Origin: Gemmatimonadota bacterium
GTDB lineage: Bacteria; Gemmatimonadota; Gemmatimonadetes; Gemmatimonadales; GWC2-71-9
Assembly (NCBI GenBank): GCA_022563595.1
Contig: JADFNB010000009.1
Coordinates: 1-64,000 of the forward strand
Reading direction: 5' to 3'
DNA length: 64,000 bases
A program made the translations under genes and the position numbers. The notes under the pieces are model-generated. The model was not told the DNA's origin. It did not search any database and saw nothing but the letters and a program-made list of their open reading frames with translations. Positions 18,995-27,932 of this stretch are shown one piece after another (position 1 is the first letter of the stretch; each line of letters begins with the position of its first letter).

Positions 18995-20791
18995 TTAGCG
19001 GCCGGTAACCGCGGACGCATCGTCGATGATGCGCGGCGTCACCAAGATCAACAGATCCCGTCGTTGCTCACGCCGACTCGTGAATCCGAAGATTCTGCCC
19101 ACGATCGGCAAATCGACAAGGAAGGGGATCCCGGTCTTGGCGACCGTGATCTCGGTCACCGTGAGACCGGCGATCACCGCCGTCTCTCCGTCGTTGACGA
19201 GGATGTAGTTGTCGGCCTCCTGGGTCTGGAACGTGAACCCCACGTCGGGCAACCCGGTCTTCAGCGACGAGTTTTCCGCGTGCACCTTTAGCAGGATCTG
19301 GCGTTGGCTCGTGACGTGCGGCGTGACCCTCAGATTGATGCCGGTGCGCACGAAGGTCGTCACGGCCGTCACGTTCTCGCCCACGGCCCCGGGATCGATC
19401 TGGCGAACCGGTGTCTCCTCGCCGACCAGAATCTCCGCCTCGGTGTTGTCGAGCGTGGTGATCAACGGTTCGGCCTGGAGATCGGCCAGATTGACCTCTT
19501 GTAGGGCCTCGACGAAGCTGGTCAGGTTGAAGCGGCCGATGGCCGTGGAGAAGATCAGTTGGAGCGCGGGACCGAGCAACTGCGCGTCCGCATTGGCTAT
19601 CGCGGACAGGGCGTTCCCGCCGAGGTTGACGATGTTCACGTTCTCGTCGAAGAACTCCGTAGCCGCGAACTGGTCCGGGACGCCGTCGTTGTTCGTATCT
19701 ACACCCTGGGCACTCGTCGGATCGGGGCGCTGCACCAGCCGGTTGAAGAACTGCTGCGACGTCCCCAGATCGTAGCGAACCCCGAGGTTCTCGATGTCGG
19801 TTCGATCGACGAAGATGATCTTCGCGTGGATCGAGATCTGCGGTGTGCGAATATCCAGCCGCGCGACAAATACCGAGTCTTCGTCGATGCGGCTCTCGAC
19901 ATCGGTAATGATGAGGCTGTTGGTGGCCGAGTCGGCCACGACGCTCGCGCGGTCGGACGCGAGGATGGCCTCGATCGTCCCCCGCAGTGAGGCGGCCCGG
20001 GCATAGTTCAGGCGAATGATCTTCGTGCGCAGCGGCTCGGTAGAATCGGTGGCGGACAGCGCCGCGCGCTTGTCCACCCTTATGATCCCCGATGGCTCCT
20101 CGATGGCAACCAGCCCCTGCGACCGGAGAATCGACCGGAACGCCACGTCCCACGGCTGGTTCCGGATCTCGGCGGTCACCCTGCCCGCGATATCCTTGCC
20201 GAGCACGATCGAGCGGCCGCTGAACGCGGCGAAACCGGCGATGACGTCCGCGACGGATGCCGAATCGTAGGTCACCGTAATTGTCGGCTGCTGGGCCTGC
20301 TGTACTTCCGGCTCCGGCGGCGGGGCGAACGCGTAGGGTGATCCCTGCACGCGACCGCTCGCCGCGTCGGCGAGCGCCTGAGGTTGCAGCGAGGACCACG
20401 CCGCGAACGTCCGGTCGGTGCCGAAGGTGACTCGGACGCCTTCCGCGGTGCGCTCCACCTCATAGTCGCGCAGCGATTCCAGTTCGAGCACGATCCGCAC
20501 TACGTCCGGGCTGAACTGTGCGGACCGGATGTTGACGATGCCGCCGCGGTTCACACCGTCGTAGGCGGCGCTCGTGCCGGTCAACGTCGCACCCGAGATG
20601 TCGATGACGAGGCGCGCGGGATTGGCCAGCGTGAAGTCCTGGACACCCACCTCACCGTGAACGTCGATCAGGACCAGGGCGCGCCCCGGCCCGGGCACTA
20701 CGCTGACGGCCGTGACTTCGCCGGGGCCCGCGAACGCGCTGGGCGCCGCCAGGAGCAGGCCAACGGCGGCGAGAACAAGTGACCGCTTCAT
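18995..20791 (-). CDS. pilQ: Type IV pilus secretin PilQ
   Basis: Forms the outer-membrane channel through which the pilus exits. 598 residues: Sec signal peptide ending AFA, an AMIN peptidoglycan-binding domain (about 25-125), an STN/N0-like domain (about 170-240, VADVIAGFAAFSG), a NolW/N1 domain (about 250-320) and the secretin barrel with VGEETPVRQI, the GINLRVTPHV motif and the C-terminal VDLPIVGRIFGF. It is a little shorter than proteobacterial PilQ, which usually has two AMIN domains. ATG overlaps the pilP stop by 4 bases. Confidence 0.94.
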   Translation of the reverse strand: MKRSLVLAAVGLLLAAPSAFAGPGEVTAVSVVPGPGRALVLIDVHGEVGVQDFTLANPARLVIDISGATLTGTSAAYDGVNRGGIVNIRSAQFSPDVVRIVLELESLRDYEVERTAEGVRVTFGTDRTFAAWSSLQPQALADAASGRVQGSPYAFAPPPEPEVQQAQQPTITVTYDSASVADVIAGFAAFSGRSIVLGKDIAGRVTAEIRNQPWDVAFRSILRSQGLVAIEEPSGIIRVDKRAALSATDSTEPLRTKIIRLNYARAASLRGTIEAILASDRASVVADSATNSLIITDVESRIDEDSVFVARLDIRTPQISIHAKIIFVDRTDIENLGVRYDLGTSQQFFNRLVQRPDPTSAQGVDTNNDGVPDQFAATEFFDENVNIVNLGGNALSAIANADAQLLGPALQLIFSTAIGRFNLTSFVEALQEVNLADLQAEPLITTLDNTEAEILVGEETPVRQIDPGAVGENVTAVTTFVRTGINLRVTPHVTSQRQILLKVHAENSSLKTGLPDVGFTFQTQEADNYILVNDGETAVIAGLTVTEITVAKTGIPFLVDLPIVGRIFGFTSRREQRRDLLILVTPRIIDDASAVTGR

Positions 20792-21285
20792 GGGGTATTA
20801 CCCTCCTGTCGGCGACGAATCGGCAGCACGAACTGCCGCTCGACGCCGAATTCCTCGATCGTGACGACGACCTCGGTCTCGCGGATCTGGACCACCCGCA
20901 CGCGACCGACTTGATCGCCGACCCGCAGGTTGTAACGCCGACCCTGCGTCGTGTCCTCCAGGGTCACGACACTCCGCTGGGGATAGCGGGGATCGTAGTT
21001 GATTACACGCACACGCAAGTCCTGCGGCATCGGCCGGACATCCCCCGACCGTAGCAGGGACAAGAACGGATCGCGCCCCGCACCGCGGTACGAGAAAGCC
21101 TCCCGCACGAGTTCGGTGCGCGCGAGCTCCTGTTGTTCTTCCGCGACGACGGCGGCCTCCTCTTCGTCGGTGGCGACCGGCGGATCCTCCACCGGCGTCC
21201 CGGCCACCACTGCCTCATCACCTCCCCCGCATGCAGCGAGCAACAGGGTCACCATCAGCCAGGCGCTTGCGCGACTACGGTCCAC
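20788..21285 (-). CDS. pilP: Type IV pilus pilotin/alignment lipoprotein PilP
   Basis: 165 residues. The GTG at 21285 is chosen because GGAGGAGG lies a few bases upstream; it overlaps pilO by 11 bases. It starts VDRSRASAW and reaches the lipobox LLLAAC, followed by an acidic Ala/Glu linker and the PilP fold (RDPFLSLL, LEDTTQGRRYNLRVGD). PilP connects the PilMNO inner-membrane complex to the PilQ secretin. Upstream residues in the same frame are PilO shadow. Confidence 0.88.
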   Translation of the reverse strand: MDRSRASAWLMVTLLLAACGGGDEAVVAGTPVEDPPVATDEEEAAVVAEEQQELARTELVREAFSYRGAGRDPFLSLLRSGDVRPMPQDLRVRVINYDPRYPQRSVVTLEDTTQGRRYNLRVGDQVGRVRVVQIRETEVVVTIEEFGVERQFVLPIRRRQEGNTP

Positions 21286-21889
21286 CGGCGCCTCCTCCGT
21301 CCCCAGCGCCGGACTGGCGCCGCTTGACGAACGTCCGGAGCTGGAAAGTGGCCTGTAAGAGCGCTCCACTGGTATCACCCAGCGACAGGGCCGACCGATC
21401 CTGTTGGAGCGAGAGCTGACTGGGCACCATGATGCGCGAGAGCGACGCGATGTCCGACAGGAATCCACCGATGTCATCGTACCGTCCCACCACCACGAAC
21501 CGCCACTGCCCCACCCTGAAGTGCTCACCCTCCTCGTACCCGCTCGGCGTCAGGTCGGCAAGGTGGACGTTCCGCAACTTCGCCCGATCAGAGATGTCGT
21601 TGATCAGCGTGGCAACCTCGTTATCCGTCGGTACCAGCTCCCGCATAAGCGCCAGACTGGCCGCGTAGTCGGCGTTGCGCCGGCGGAGATCTTCGACGGT
21701 CATCCCCGAAGCAAAATCCTGTTTGGCCGAGTCAACGTCGGCCTGCAGCGAGTCCATCGTCTGTCGCATTTCGGCGGCCTCGGCTGCACGCGGCTGCCAT
21801 ACATAGACCCAGAATGCACCCGCCACGAGGAACGGAAGACCGATCAGCAAACCGAGGAGCTGCTTGCGCTCCTTGTCTGACATAGCCAT
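21275..21889 (-). CDS. pilO: Type IV pilus assembly protein PilO
   Basis: 204 residues: a short cytoplasmic start, one transmembrane helix (LLGLLIGLPFLVAGAFWVYV), a coiled coil (about 35-75) and a ferredoxin-like domain with FRVGQWRFVVVGRYDDIGGFL. It pairs with PilN in the inner-membrane alignment complex. It ends in a Gly-rich tail overlapping pilP. Confidence 0.9.
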   Translation of the reverse strand: MAMSDKERKQLLGLLIGLPFLVAGAFWVYVWQPRAAEAAEMRQTMDSLQADVDSAKQDFASGMTVEDLRRRNADYAASLALMRELVPTDNEVATLINDISDRAKLRNVHLADLTPSGYEEGEHFRVGQWRFVVVGRYDDIGGFLSDIASLSRIMVPSQLSLQQDRSALSLGDTSGALLQATFQLRTFVKRRQSGAGDGGGAGGP

Positions 21890-21898
21890 TGGCGCCTC

Positions 21899-22582
21899 CT
21901 ATCGCACCGACGCCTGCAGCGGCACCGCTCGGATGTACGCCGAGTCGGCCGTCTGGTAGGTGACGGTCACGGTGAAGGCCTGCACAGGCCGCTCGTCTTC
22001 CAGCACCGACTGCAGGGCGCCAAACTCGGCCGAACGCACCCATGGCGAACGGGCCAACTGGCTCACGAATCGCGTATAGGCGGACACATCCGACGTGCGT
22101 CCGTCGATCTGGAACACGACCGGTGGCTTTGCCGTCGAATCCGCCAACTCATCGAGCGGAGTGGCAATCGCCTCCAGCGAGACCAGCCAGGTGAAATCGG
22201 GCAACGCTTTCGTCACCTCTTCGAGGATGTGCGGCCACACGAACCGATCCGCGTCGATCTCACGGATGGCTTCCAACTCGGCCACGAGCGAATCCCGTGA
22301 CTCGCTCACCCGGCGCTTCTGCGCTATGACGTTGCGGAACCGACGCGCCTCGTTTTGCACGGTACGCTCTTGTTCCTTCAGATCCACGAGCGCCGCCGCC
22401 TGCGTGAAATACAGGATAGCCACCACCGCGCCGACCACCGCCCACGCCGCAATGACGCCGATCAAGAGGGGATCCTTGATCCTCCCCAACAACTTCGACA
22501 ACTCGCCCATGGTAGGGAGGGATAGCCCCGCCCGGCGACCGCGCCGTTTTTGCGGTCCTGGTAGCAGATTTATCCTGATCAT
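21899..22582 (-). CDS. pilN: Type IV pilus assembly protein PilN
   Basis: 227 residues beginning MIRINLLPGPQKRRGRR, the conserved cytoplasmic INLLP motif that binds PilM. One transmembrane helix (about 42-62) and a coiled coil (to about 115) are followed by the periplasmic ferredoxin-like domain. It lies between pilM (15 bases) and pilO (9 bases) in one operon. Confidence 0.91.
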   Translation of the reverse strand: MIRINLLPGPQKRRGRRAGLSLPTMGELSKLLGRIKDPLLIGVIAAWAVVGAVVAILYFTQAAALVDLKEQERTVQNEARRFRNVIAQKRRVSESRDSLVAELEAIREIDADRFVWPHILEEVTKALPDFTWLVSLEAIATPLDELADSTAKPPVVFQIDGRTSDVSAYTRFVSQLARSPWVRSAEFGALQSVLEDERPVQAFTVTVTYQTADSAYIRAVPLQASVR

Positions 22583-22597
22583 GCCGCCCGCCTCGTG

Positions 22598-23644
22598 TTA
22601 CGCGGTCCGCAGCGCCAGCCCGATGGGCTGCATGAGCAACGGCGCCACTTCGTCCACGTTCAGGGCCCCGAAGGCGCCTTCTCTCACCTCGAGCGCTTGG
22701 AGCGGATTGGCCACCTCGACGTTCATGCGCAGCCGCTCACCGATCACCTCCGCGAGGCCCGGCACCCGCGCCCCACCGCCACAGCAATAGATACGTTCGA
22801 TCGTCCCGGCATCACGGGACGCCGTCTGGAGAAACGCCGTGGCGCGCTCGATGCCGACCGTAATCTCTTCAGCGCCGCTCTGGACAAAGGGCTCGAGTTC
22901 GGGTGTCTTCTCGAACCCCCGAAGCAGAGCATCCGCGTCCTCCGCGGACATCCCGCGCTCGCGTTGCAGGCCCTCGCGAAACCGGCGCGTACCGACGGTC
23001 AGGTCACGTGTGAGCAGAGGTATGCCATCCTGCACCACGTTCACGTTCGTCACCTCGTGCCCGATGTTGATGAGCGCCGACACTCCCGTCATCGCGTCGG
23101 GGTAGTTCAGCTCGAAGGCATTGTGTAGCGCGAAGGCATCGACGTCGATTACCGAGGCGTCCAGATTGGCGTCGCTCAGCAGCGACAGCCTGGTCTCGAC
23201 CAGCTCGCGCTTGGCGGCTACGAGGAGCACCTCCATCTGCAGCCCCGCGCCTTCCGGGTCGAGCACCTGGAAGTCGAGCTCGACGCCCTCGATATCGAAC
23301 GGGACGTACTGCTGCGCCTCCCAGCGCACCACGTCGTACGCGTCCGCTTCGCTCATGCGGTCGACCTGGATTTTCTTGACGATCACGTCGCGCCCACCAA
23401 CCGCCACCACGACCCGCTTCTGCTTCACACCCGACGTGACGAACAGCCCACGGATCGCCTCGGAGACGACCGCGGGATCCATGATCTCCCCCTCGACGAT
23501 CGCGTCCGCGAGAACCGGCGTGATCGCGACCTGTTCGAGCACCGGCTGATCCGAACCGTGATCTACGACCACCAGTTTGATCAGCCCGCTCCCGACGTCC
23601 AGCCCGACCGTCTTTTTCGTCTTCCCGAACCCCAGAAACGCCAT
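22598..23644 (-). CDS. pilM: Type IV pilus assembly ATPase-fold protein PilM
   Basis: 348 residues, actin-like (FtsA-like) fold. Marks are VGLDVGSGLIKLV at the N-terminus, the INIGHEVTNVNVV phosphate loop and the CCGGGARVPGL segment. PilM lies in the cytoplasm and binds the PilN tail. First gene of the pilMNOPQ operon, preceded by a likely sigma-70 promoter at 23691-23719 and an AGGG just before the ATG. Confidence 0.93.
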   Translation of the reverse strand: MAFLGFGKTKKTVGLDVGSGLIKLVVVDHGSDQPVLEQVAITPVLADAIVEGEIMDPAVVSEAIRGLFVTSGVKQKRVVVAVGGRDVIVKKIQVDRMSEADAYDVVRWEAQQYVPFDIEGVELDFQVLDPEGAGLQMEVLLVAAKRELVETRLSLLSDANLDASVIDVDAFALHNAFELNYPDAMTGVSALINIGHEVTNVNVVQDGIPLLTRDLTVGTRRFREGLQRERGMSAEDADALLRGFEKTPELEPFVQSGAEEITVGIERATAFLQTASRDAGTIERIYCCGGGARVPGLAEVIGERLRMNVEVANPLQALEVREGAFGALNVDEVAPLLMQPIGLALRTA

Positions 23645-23690
23645 ATGTCCCTAGGTTGCAATGAGATAAGAGGGGTTAGAACGGCAACCT

Positions 23691-23719
23691 ACACTATCGT
23701 CCACCCTTGGTTTTGTCAA
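23691..23719 (-). promoter_or_regulatory. Likely sigma-70 promoter for pilMNOPQ
   Basis: On the minus strand a perfect -35 TTGACA (23714-23719) is separated by exactly 17 bases from TAGTGT (23691-23696). This would start transcription around 40 bases before the pilM ATG. Flanking copies of GGTTAGA (23674-23680) and its inverse TCTAACC (23722-23728) lie on either side and could be an operator, but that is speculation. Confidence 0.6.
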
Positions 23720-23779
23720 GCTCTAACCTACTTCAAGGGTAACAGGGCAAGTCAAGAACTGCGTGTGACTTAGCTCACT

Positions 23780-24214
23780 TTAGAAGAGATACAGCCAGCT
23801 ATGTGCGCCAAGGCGCTCGGCTCCGCCACCATCACCTCGCGCCCGGACGAGCAACCCAATCCGCTGCCGAGCCAATGAGTCCGCGCTGAACCCCGTGGAG
23901 TTGATCAGGAACAGCCGCGCTCCTGTCCGCCGCACCTGAACACGGTACCACCCGCCACCGCGTGGCAACCACCCAACCGAGAGGATACTGTCGCCGAGCG
24001 CCAACCCACTCTCGGCATCCCCCCAGGCCGCCAACACTATTGTCGCTCCACTCTCGGCTGCTGCCAACGCCTGCTCGAGCTTCACGCCATTCACGCTCAT
24101 GCGGCGGTCCTGAAGGACCGCGAAGAACGCCGCTGCCGTGAGTGCGGCCATCACCCATAGAGTAAGCACGGCGAGCGGTAGCGCCATACCTGCACGGTGC
24201 ATCCGGTATTTCAC
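23780..24214 (-). CDS. PilX-like minor pilin, second set
   Basis: 144 residues. N-terminus MKYRMHRAGMALPLAVLTLW has the GMALPLA start common to PilX/GspK-type proteins, without the usual Glu5, followed by one hydrophobic helix. The soluble part keeps EQALAAAESGA and a NSTGFSADSLARQRIGLLVR segment that closely matches the SEGFSADSMSRQQVGLLIR of the longer protein at 25571-26692. It overlaps the next gene upstream by 4 bases and ends the second minor-pilin set. It lacks the beta-helix extension of its paralogue. Confidence 0.75.
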   Translation of the reverse strand: MKYRMHRAGMALPLAVLTLWVMAALTAAAFFAVLQDRRMSVNGVKLEQALAAAESGATIVLAAWGDAESGLALGDSILSVGWLPRGGGWYRVQVRRTGARLFLINSTGFSADSLARQRIGLLVRARGDGGGAERLGAHSWLYLF

Positions 24215-25047
24215 CGCGCGTTGCGGAGCGCCACCTGGGTCTCGAGGCCCGGAGCCACCCCGGCGCTCCCGCTACCCGCCGCAGTCACCGCTATAGAGAT
24301 GCGGGCCACCCGTCCGGGGTCGGACGTGACGGCACCTGCAGCGTCATGGTAGACGAAAACCAACCCGTCCACAGAAACGGGCCCCACAATCGGCTGCGTC
24401 ACGGTCCAACCGGCTTCTTTCCTGCGGGTCCGCATCCCGATCCACCGTGCCGCCCCGGCGTCTGCGTACAGCCGCAGCTCAGTGACCTCAAAACCCCGCG
24501 CAGGGGCGCCCGGTTCGATTGCCGTGAGCACGGACTGGGGAATCCCGTCTACCGTCACGTCGTAACTGTCGCGCCCCCCGGGGCACCCCGTCCCCCCGGC
24601 TGCGGCAACCGGATTCGCAACTCGCCACTCATCGTCGCCCGAAGTCGCTGGGTCGTTCTCCACGAAAACCAGGATCGAATCGCGCGCGATGTCGAGGCGT
24701 CGGAGCCCGTAGACGTGGGTTACGTCGAGCGAGATACGCCGGATCGCCGGATCGGTGCGGCAGACGAAATAGAGGCTGCGGTATGCGCGGTAAGTGAGCG
24801 CCGTCGGGCCGATCGAGAGGAGATCGGGGGACGGGCCGGCGGGACTCAGCTCGCGCAGCTCCATCGGCAGCATCGTCGCGACGCCCCGCAGCGTGGCGTT
24901 GGCCCGCAATCGCCCGCTGATCGCCCGGTAGGCGCGCTGGTGCGCAATCAGGAATCGCACGGCGGCCGTCCCGACAATCGCGGAAAGGGTGAGCGCCACC
25001 AGCAGCTCCGTCAGGGTGATACCGCGCGGCCGTGCTACTTGGCGCAT
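24211..25047 (-). CDS. PilW-like minor pilin, second set
   Basis: 278 residues from the ATG at 25047; prepilin cleavage is expected after Gly in RPRG|ITLTELLVA, with Glu at +5. The soluble domain contains RSLYFVCR, LRRLDIARDSILVFVE and GFEVTELRLYADAGAARWIG, lining up with the paralogue at 26725-27591. It overlaps the PilV-like gene by 13 bases. Part of the pseudopilin tip complex of the pilus by family analogy. Confidence 0.78.
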   Translation of the reverse strand: MRQVARPRGITLTELLVALTLSAIVGTAAVRFLIAHQRAYRAISGRLRANATLRGVATMLPMELRELSPAGPSPDLLSIGPTALTYRAYRSLYFVCRTDPAIRRISLDVTHVYGLRRLDIARDSILVFVENDPATSGDDEWRVANPVAAAGGTGCPGGRDSYDVTVDGIPQSVLTAIEPGAPARGFEVTELRLYADAGAARWIGMRTRRKEAGWTVTQPIVGPVSVDGLVFVYHDAAGAVTSDPGRVARISIAVTAAGSGSAGVAPGLETQVALRNAR

Positions 25048-25400
25048 TCGCCCACCACCGTATCGGCACGCGGCCCCTCCGGTGTCACGCGCGCGACCGT
25101 CACGATCCACCGCAAGGTCGTCGACTGCGTCCCGGGACCGGTCGTCCACTCGACGGTCAATCCATCGCGCGTGTCGGACCCCGACCCCGCCGACCGGCAT
25201 GAGCCTGTGAGCAAGATCTCACTGCGGCCGGCCCCGAGCGCGGTGGCACGCGTGTGCCGCGTGCTCTCCCCAACCGTCCGCGTGGTGATCGCCGCGGCCC
25301 CGGCCAGCGCGCTCAGCCCCACCGCGAGGATCAGCACGGCGACGAGTACCTCAACCAGGGTGAATCCCGCGCGCGGCGGGTGGTTGAGCTCCACGAACAT
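25035..25400 (-). CDS. PilV-like minor pilin, second set
   Basis: 121 residues with the prepilin motif PRAG|FTLVEVLVAVLILAVG and then LSALAGAAAITTRTV. The soluble part is short, with a Cys pair (GSCRS, GECAK). First gene of the second minor pilin set, 106 bases after the terminator hairpin at 25507-25545, which suggests that its expression comes from read-through or from a promoter in that gap. Confidence 0.8.
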   Translation of the reverse strand: MFVELNHPPRAGFTLVEVLVAVLILAVGLSALAGAAAITTRTVGESTRHTRATALGAGRSEILLTGSCRSAGSGSDTRDGLTVEWTTGPGTQSTTLRWIVTVARVTPEGPRADTVVGECAK

Positions 25401-25506
25401 GATTGCCCCCTGGGAGTTGTCCTACCGGTCGACTTCCGCTCCGGGGCAAGATCGCGCGCTGCGCCTGCCGACACGTCATCGTATTGCCGGTTCGCGGGCC
25501 AAAACC

Positions 25507-25545
25507 GCGCGGGTGGGCGACGATCGAATCGTCACCCACCCGCGC
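25507..25545 (-). terminator. Hairpin terminator between the two minor-pilin sets
   Basis: An 18-base-pair stem with one G-T pair and a 3-base loop (arms 25507-25524 and 25528-25545; core GGGTGGG paired with CCCACCC). On the minus strand it is followed by GGTTTTGG. It lies 26 bases after the stop of the longer PilX-like gene and before the second PilV-like gene. Confidence 0.75.
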
Positions 25546-25570
25546 TCACCTCGATTGGCCTTTGGTCGCG

Positions 25571-26692
25571 CTACTGGCCGTACAAGTTGATCCAGCTCCG
25601 CTCTCGGAGCAGGGCACCGCTGGCCGAGGCATTGAGGACCCTGAGGATGGCACAGCTCGAGTAATTGATCACGGCGTTGCCAAGCACGTCGTTCTGCTCG
25701 AGTTCGACGTTTGCCGCGATGACGCCACCGTTGAAGTGCCCGCCTGTGCCCGTGGTCGAGAGCGTTCCCTTGATGATCACCGGACCGAAAAACTCGAAGC
25801 CCCCCTGTACGCTCAGGTCCCCGTTCACTATCAGGACGCCCTGTCCCTGCACGCCGTTGATCTTGAGATCGCCCTCCGACCAGATGATCGGGAAGTAGTT
25901 CCCGCACGGACCGGTCGGATTGAGCGGGCTTCCCCAGTTGGTCACCGATCCGGTGGCGCACACGCCACCCACGATGCTGGGTTCAATCTTCAAGGTCCCA
26001 CCCAGGACGATCTTGCTCGCCAGGTCGCGCAACCCGTCAAACGTCACGTCACCAAACGTGGTGAGCGACGAATCGCTGATGGTCGAATCCTCGAGGATTT
26101 TTGGGTCGCCGGTGACGCACGAGAGATCATTGCAGCCCGGCGTCTCGATCCCGCTCGAATCGGCCATCGAGATACCCGGGAGCGGGGACTCCAACGCGGG
26201 ACAGTTCGACCACCCCGTCGGCGCCACGTCGTAGCCGTTGATGAACGACGAGCCGCCGATTTTCAGATCCCCCTGGGTCTGGAGCGCCGCGGCGATGGTG
26301 ATCTCGATCGGCCGAAGCCGGATCAATAGCCCGACCTGCTGCCGCGACATGCTGTCGGCGCTGAATCCTTCCGATCGCACCAGGAACAGCATGTTGTTCA
26401 GGCGCCGCACCTCACCGCGGTACCACCCTTGGTTACCACTCAGTGCGCCTCCGATCGTGGCGGTGCTGCCGACAGCCATCGCGTTCATCACCTGCGAGTT
26501 CCAGGTCGCAGCCGTCAACTGCGCGCCGTACTCGGCGGCCTGGAACGCCTGCTGGGAACCCACGGTATTGCGGCCAATACGCTGTTCCTGCGTGCCGATG
26601 AAGAACGAGCCCGCGACCATCGCGCCGATGATGACTAGGGCGAAGATCGCCAGCGGCAGCGCGACTCCGCGATTGTTCCGGATGCTTTTCAT
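25571..26692 (-). CDS. PilX-like minor pilin with C-terminal beta-helix-like domain, first set
   Basis: 373 residues. The ATG at 26692 is preferred because AGGAG lies 7 bases upstream; an ATG five codons earlier sits in that ribosome-binding site. N-terminus RGVALPLAIFALVIIGAMVA is PilX/GspK-like, with no Glu5. Residues up to about 130 resemble the paralogue at 23780-24214. After that comes a Gly/Ser/Asn-rich region with repeated strand-turn units (QTQGDLKIGGSSFINGY, WSEGDLKINGVQGQGVL, IVNGDLSVQGGFEFFGPVII) that looks like a right-handed beta-helix or bactofilin-like fold. A surface-exposed pilus tip role is inferred. Confidence 0.75.
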   Translation of the reverse strand: MKSIRNNRGVALPLAIFALVIIGAMVAGSFFIGTQEQRIGRNTVGSQQAFQAAEYGAQLTAATWNSQVMNAMAVGSTATIGGALSGNQGWYRGEVRRLNNMLFLVRSEGFSADSMSRQQVGLLIRLRPIEITIAAALQTQGDLKIGGSSFINGYDVAPTGWSNCPALESPLPGISMADSSGIETPGCNDLSCVTGDPKILEDSTISDSSLTTFGDVTFDGLRDLASKIVLGGTLKIEPSIVGGVCATGSVTNWGSPLNPTGPCGNYFPIIWSEGDLKINGVQGQGVLIVNGDLSVQGGFEFFGPVIIKGTLSTTGTGGHFNGGVIAANVELEQNDVLGNAVINYSSCAILRVLNASASGALLRERSWINLYGQ

Positions 26693-26724
26693 ACGATCAC
26701 TCCTCATGACCGGGAGTCCGTTTT

Positions 26725-27591
26725 TCAGTACGTCGGGTTGTTGCGGATCGCGACATGCGTCATCAGGTCTTGCAGCAGGTACTCCATCCCCTGACCCGAC
26801 GTACCACGGACGCGCTGCGTTCCCTGAGTCTCGACCGTGATCGAGATCCGCGCGACGTTACCCGGCGTCGCCGTGACCGCGCCGGTAGAGTCATAGTAGG
26901 CGAGTTGCAGCCCACCGGACGAGAGCGGACCCACGATCGGCTCGGTCGCCGTCCACGACCCCGACTTCTGGAACCGGCGGCGGCCGAGCCACTGGGCGCC
27001 CAGTCCGTCGGCGTAGAGGCGCACCTCCACCACCTCGAACCCGCGCACCGGAGCGCCGCTCTCCACCGCCGCAAGCTCCGGGGCGGTAACACCGCCCACG
27101 TTCACCGTCACACTTGCCCCGCCTCCCGGACACGCCGTGCCGGGAGTCGTGGAGACAACATCAGCGTGCAGCCAGGAATCGTCCGCCCGCGTGAGCGGAT
27201 CACCTTCCGCGAAGAGCAGCAGCGAATCGCGGGCCTGATCCAGCGGCCGAATACCGAAGAACAGATTCGCGTCCAGTACCACCTGGGTGCCGGCCGGCGC
27301 CTGACACAGGAAATACAGGCTCCGCATCGACTTGAATTGGAGTAGTGAACCTGTCATCAGTATGATGTCGCTGCCCGCAGGATCTCCCGCGTTCAGTTCC
27401 CGAATCTCGCCGGGTAGGATCGAGATGGCCGCGCGCACCGCCTGGTTCACGTCTACCCGCTGTGACTGCTCGCGGTAGATCCGCTGGTTGCTGACGAGCA
27501 GCTGATAGATAGCCGTCCCAACGATCCCAACCAGCACGACGGCCGTGATCAGCTCGACCAAGGTGAATCCGCGTCGGTCGGTCATGGACAT
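26725..27591 (-). CDS. PilW-like minor pilin, first set
   Basis: 288 residues with MTDRRG|FTLVELITAVVLVG, a standard prepilin signal (Gly-1, Glu5). The soluble domain has RSLYFLCQ, IRPLDQARDSLLLFAEGD and GFEVVEVRLYADGLGAQWLG, shared with the copy at 24211-25047. It overlaps the PilV-like gene upstream by 10 bases and lies 32 bases before the PilX-like gene. Confidence 0.82.
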   Translation of the reverse strand: MSMTDRRGFTLVELITAVVLVGIVGTAIYQLLVSNQRIYREQSQRVDVNQAVRAAISILPGEIRELNAGDPAGSDIILMTGSLLQFKSMRSLYFLCQAPAGTQVVLDANLFFGIRPLDQARDSLLLFAEGDPLTRADDSWLHADVVSTTPGTACPGGGASVTVNVGGVTAPELAAVESGAPVRGFEVVEVRLYADGLGAQWLGRRRFQKSGSWTATEPIVGPLSSGGLQLAYYDSTGAVTATPGNVARISITVETQGTQRVRGTSGQGMEYLLQDLMTHVAIRNNPTY

Positions 27592-27932
27592 ATCTGCGCG
27601 GTTGAGAAGCTGTCGGTCCGCATTCCCCGGCCCGTCGGCGACGTGACGCTCACCGCAATCACGCGCCCGCGTCCGCCGGCCGTGTCGCCGACCGCCCAGT
27701 CGATGGTATAGGCGCCCCGCGTCTCGGTTCCCGTCCCGACCGCCGGACAGCGCTGCGCCCGGAGGATCTCGAACCGCTCGCTCGCCAGGGTCGATACCCT
27801 GGTATAGCGCTGCCCCTGCGCGATCATGCGCGTGACGAGTCCGGCGGTCGTAACGAGACCGAGGATCCCCACCGCCAGCACCATCACGGCCACGAGGATT
27901 TCGACGATCGTAAAACCGCGACGATCCTTCAT
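27582..27932 (-). CDS. PilV-like minor pilin, first set
   Basis: 116 residues from the ATG at the ATGA overlap with the upstream FimT/GspH-type gene. Prepilin signal MKDRRG|FTIVEILVAVMVLAVG; the mature part has LASERFEILRAQRCP and a short Cys-containing tail. The open frame upstream of this ATG is a shadow of the FimT-like gene. It likely acts with the FimT-, PilW- and PilX-like neighbours in priming pilus assembly. Confidence 0.82.
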   Translation of the reverse strand: MKDRRGFTIVEILVAVMVLAVGILGLVTTAGLVTRMIAQGQRYTRVSTLASERFEILRAQRCPAVGTGTETRGAYTIDWAVGDTAGGRGRVIAVSVTSPTGRGMRTDSFSTAQICP

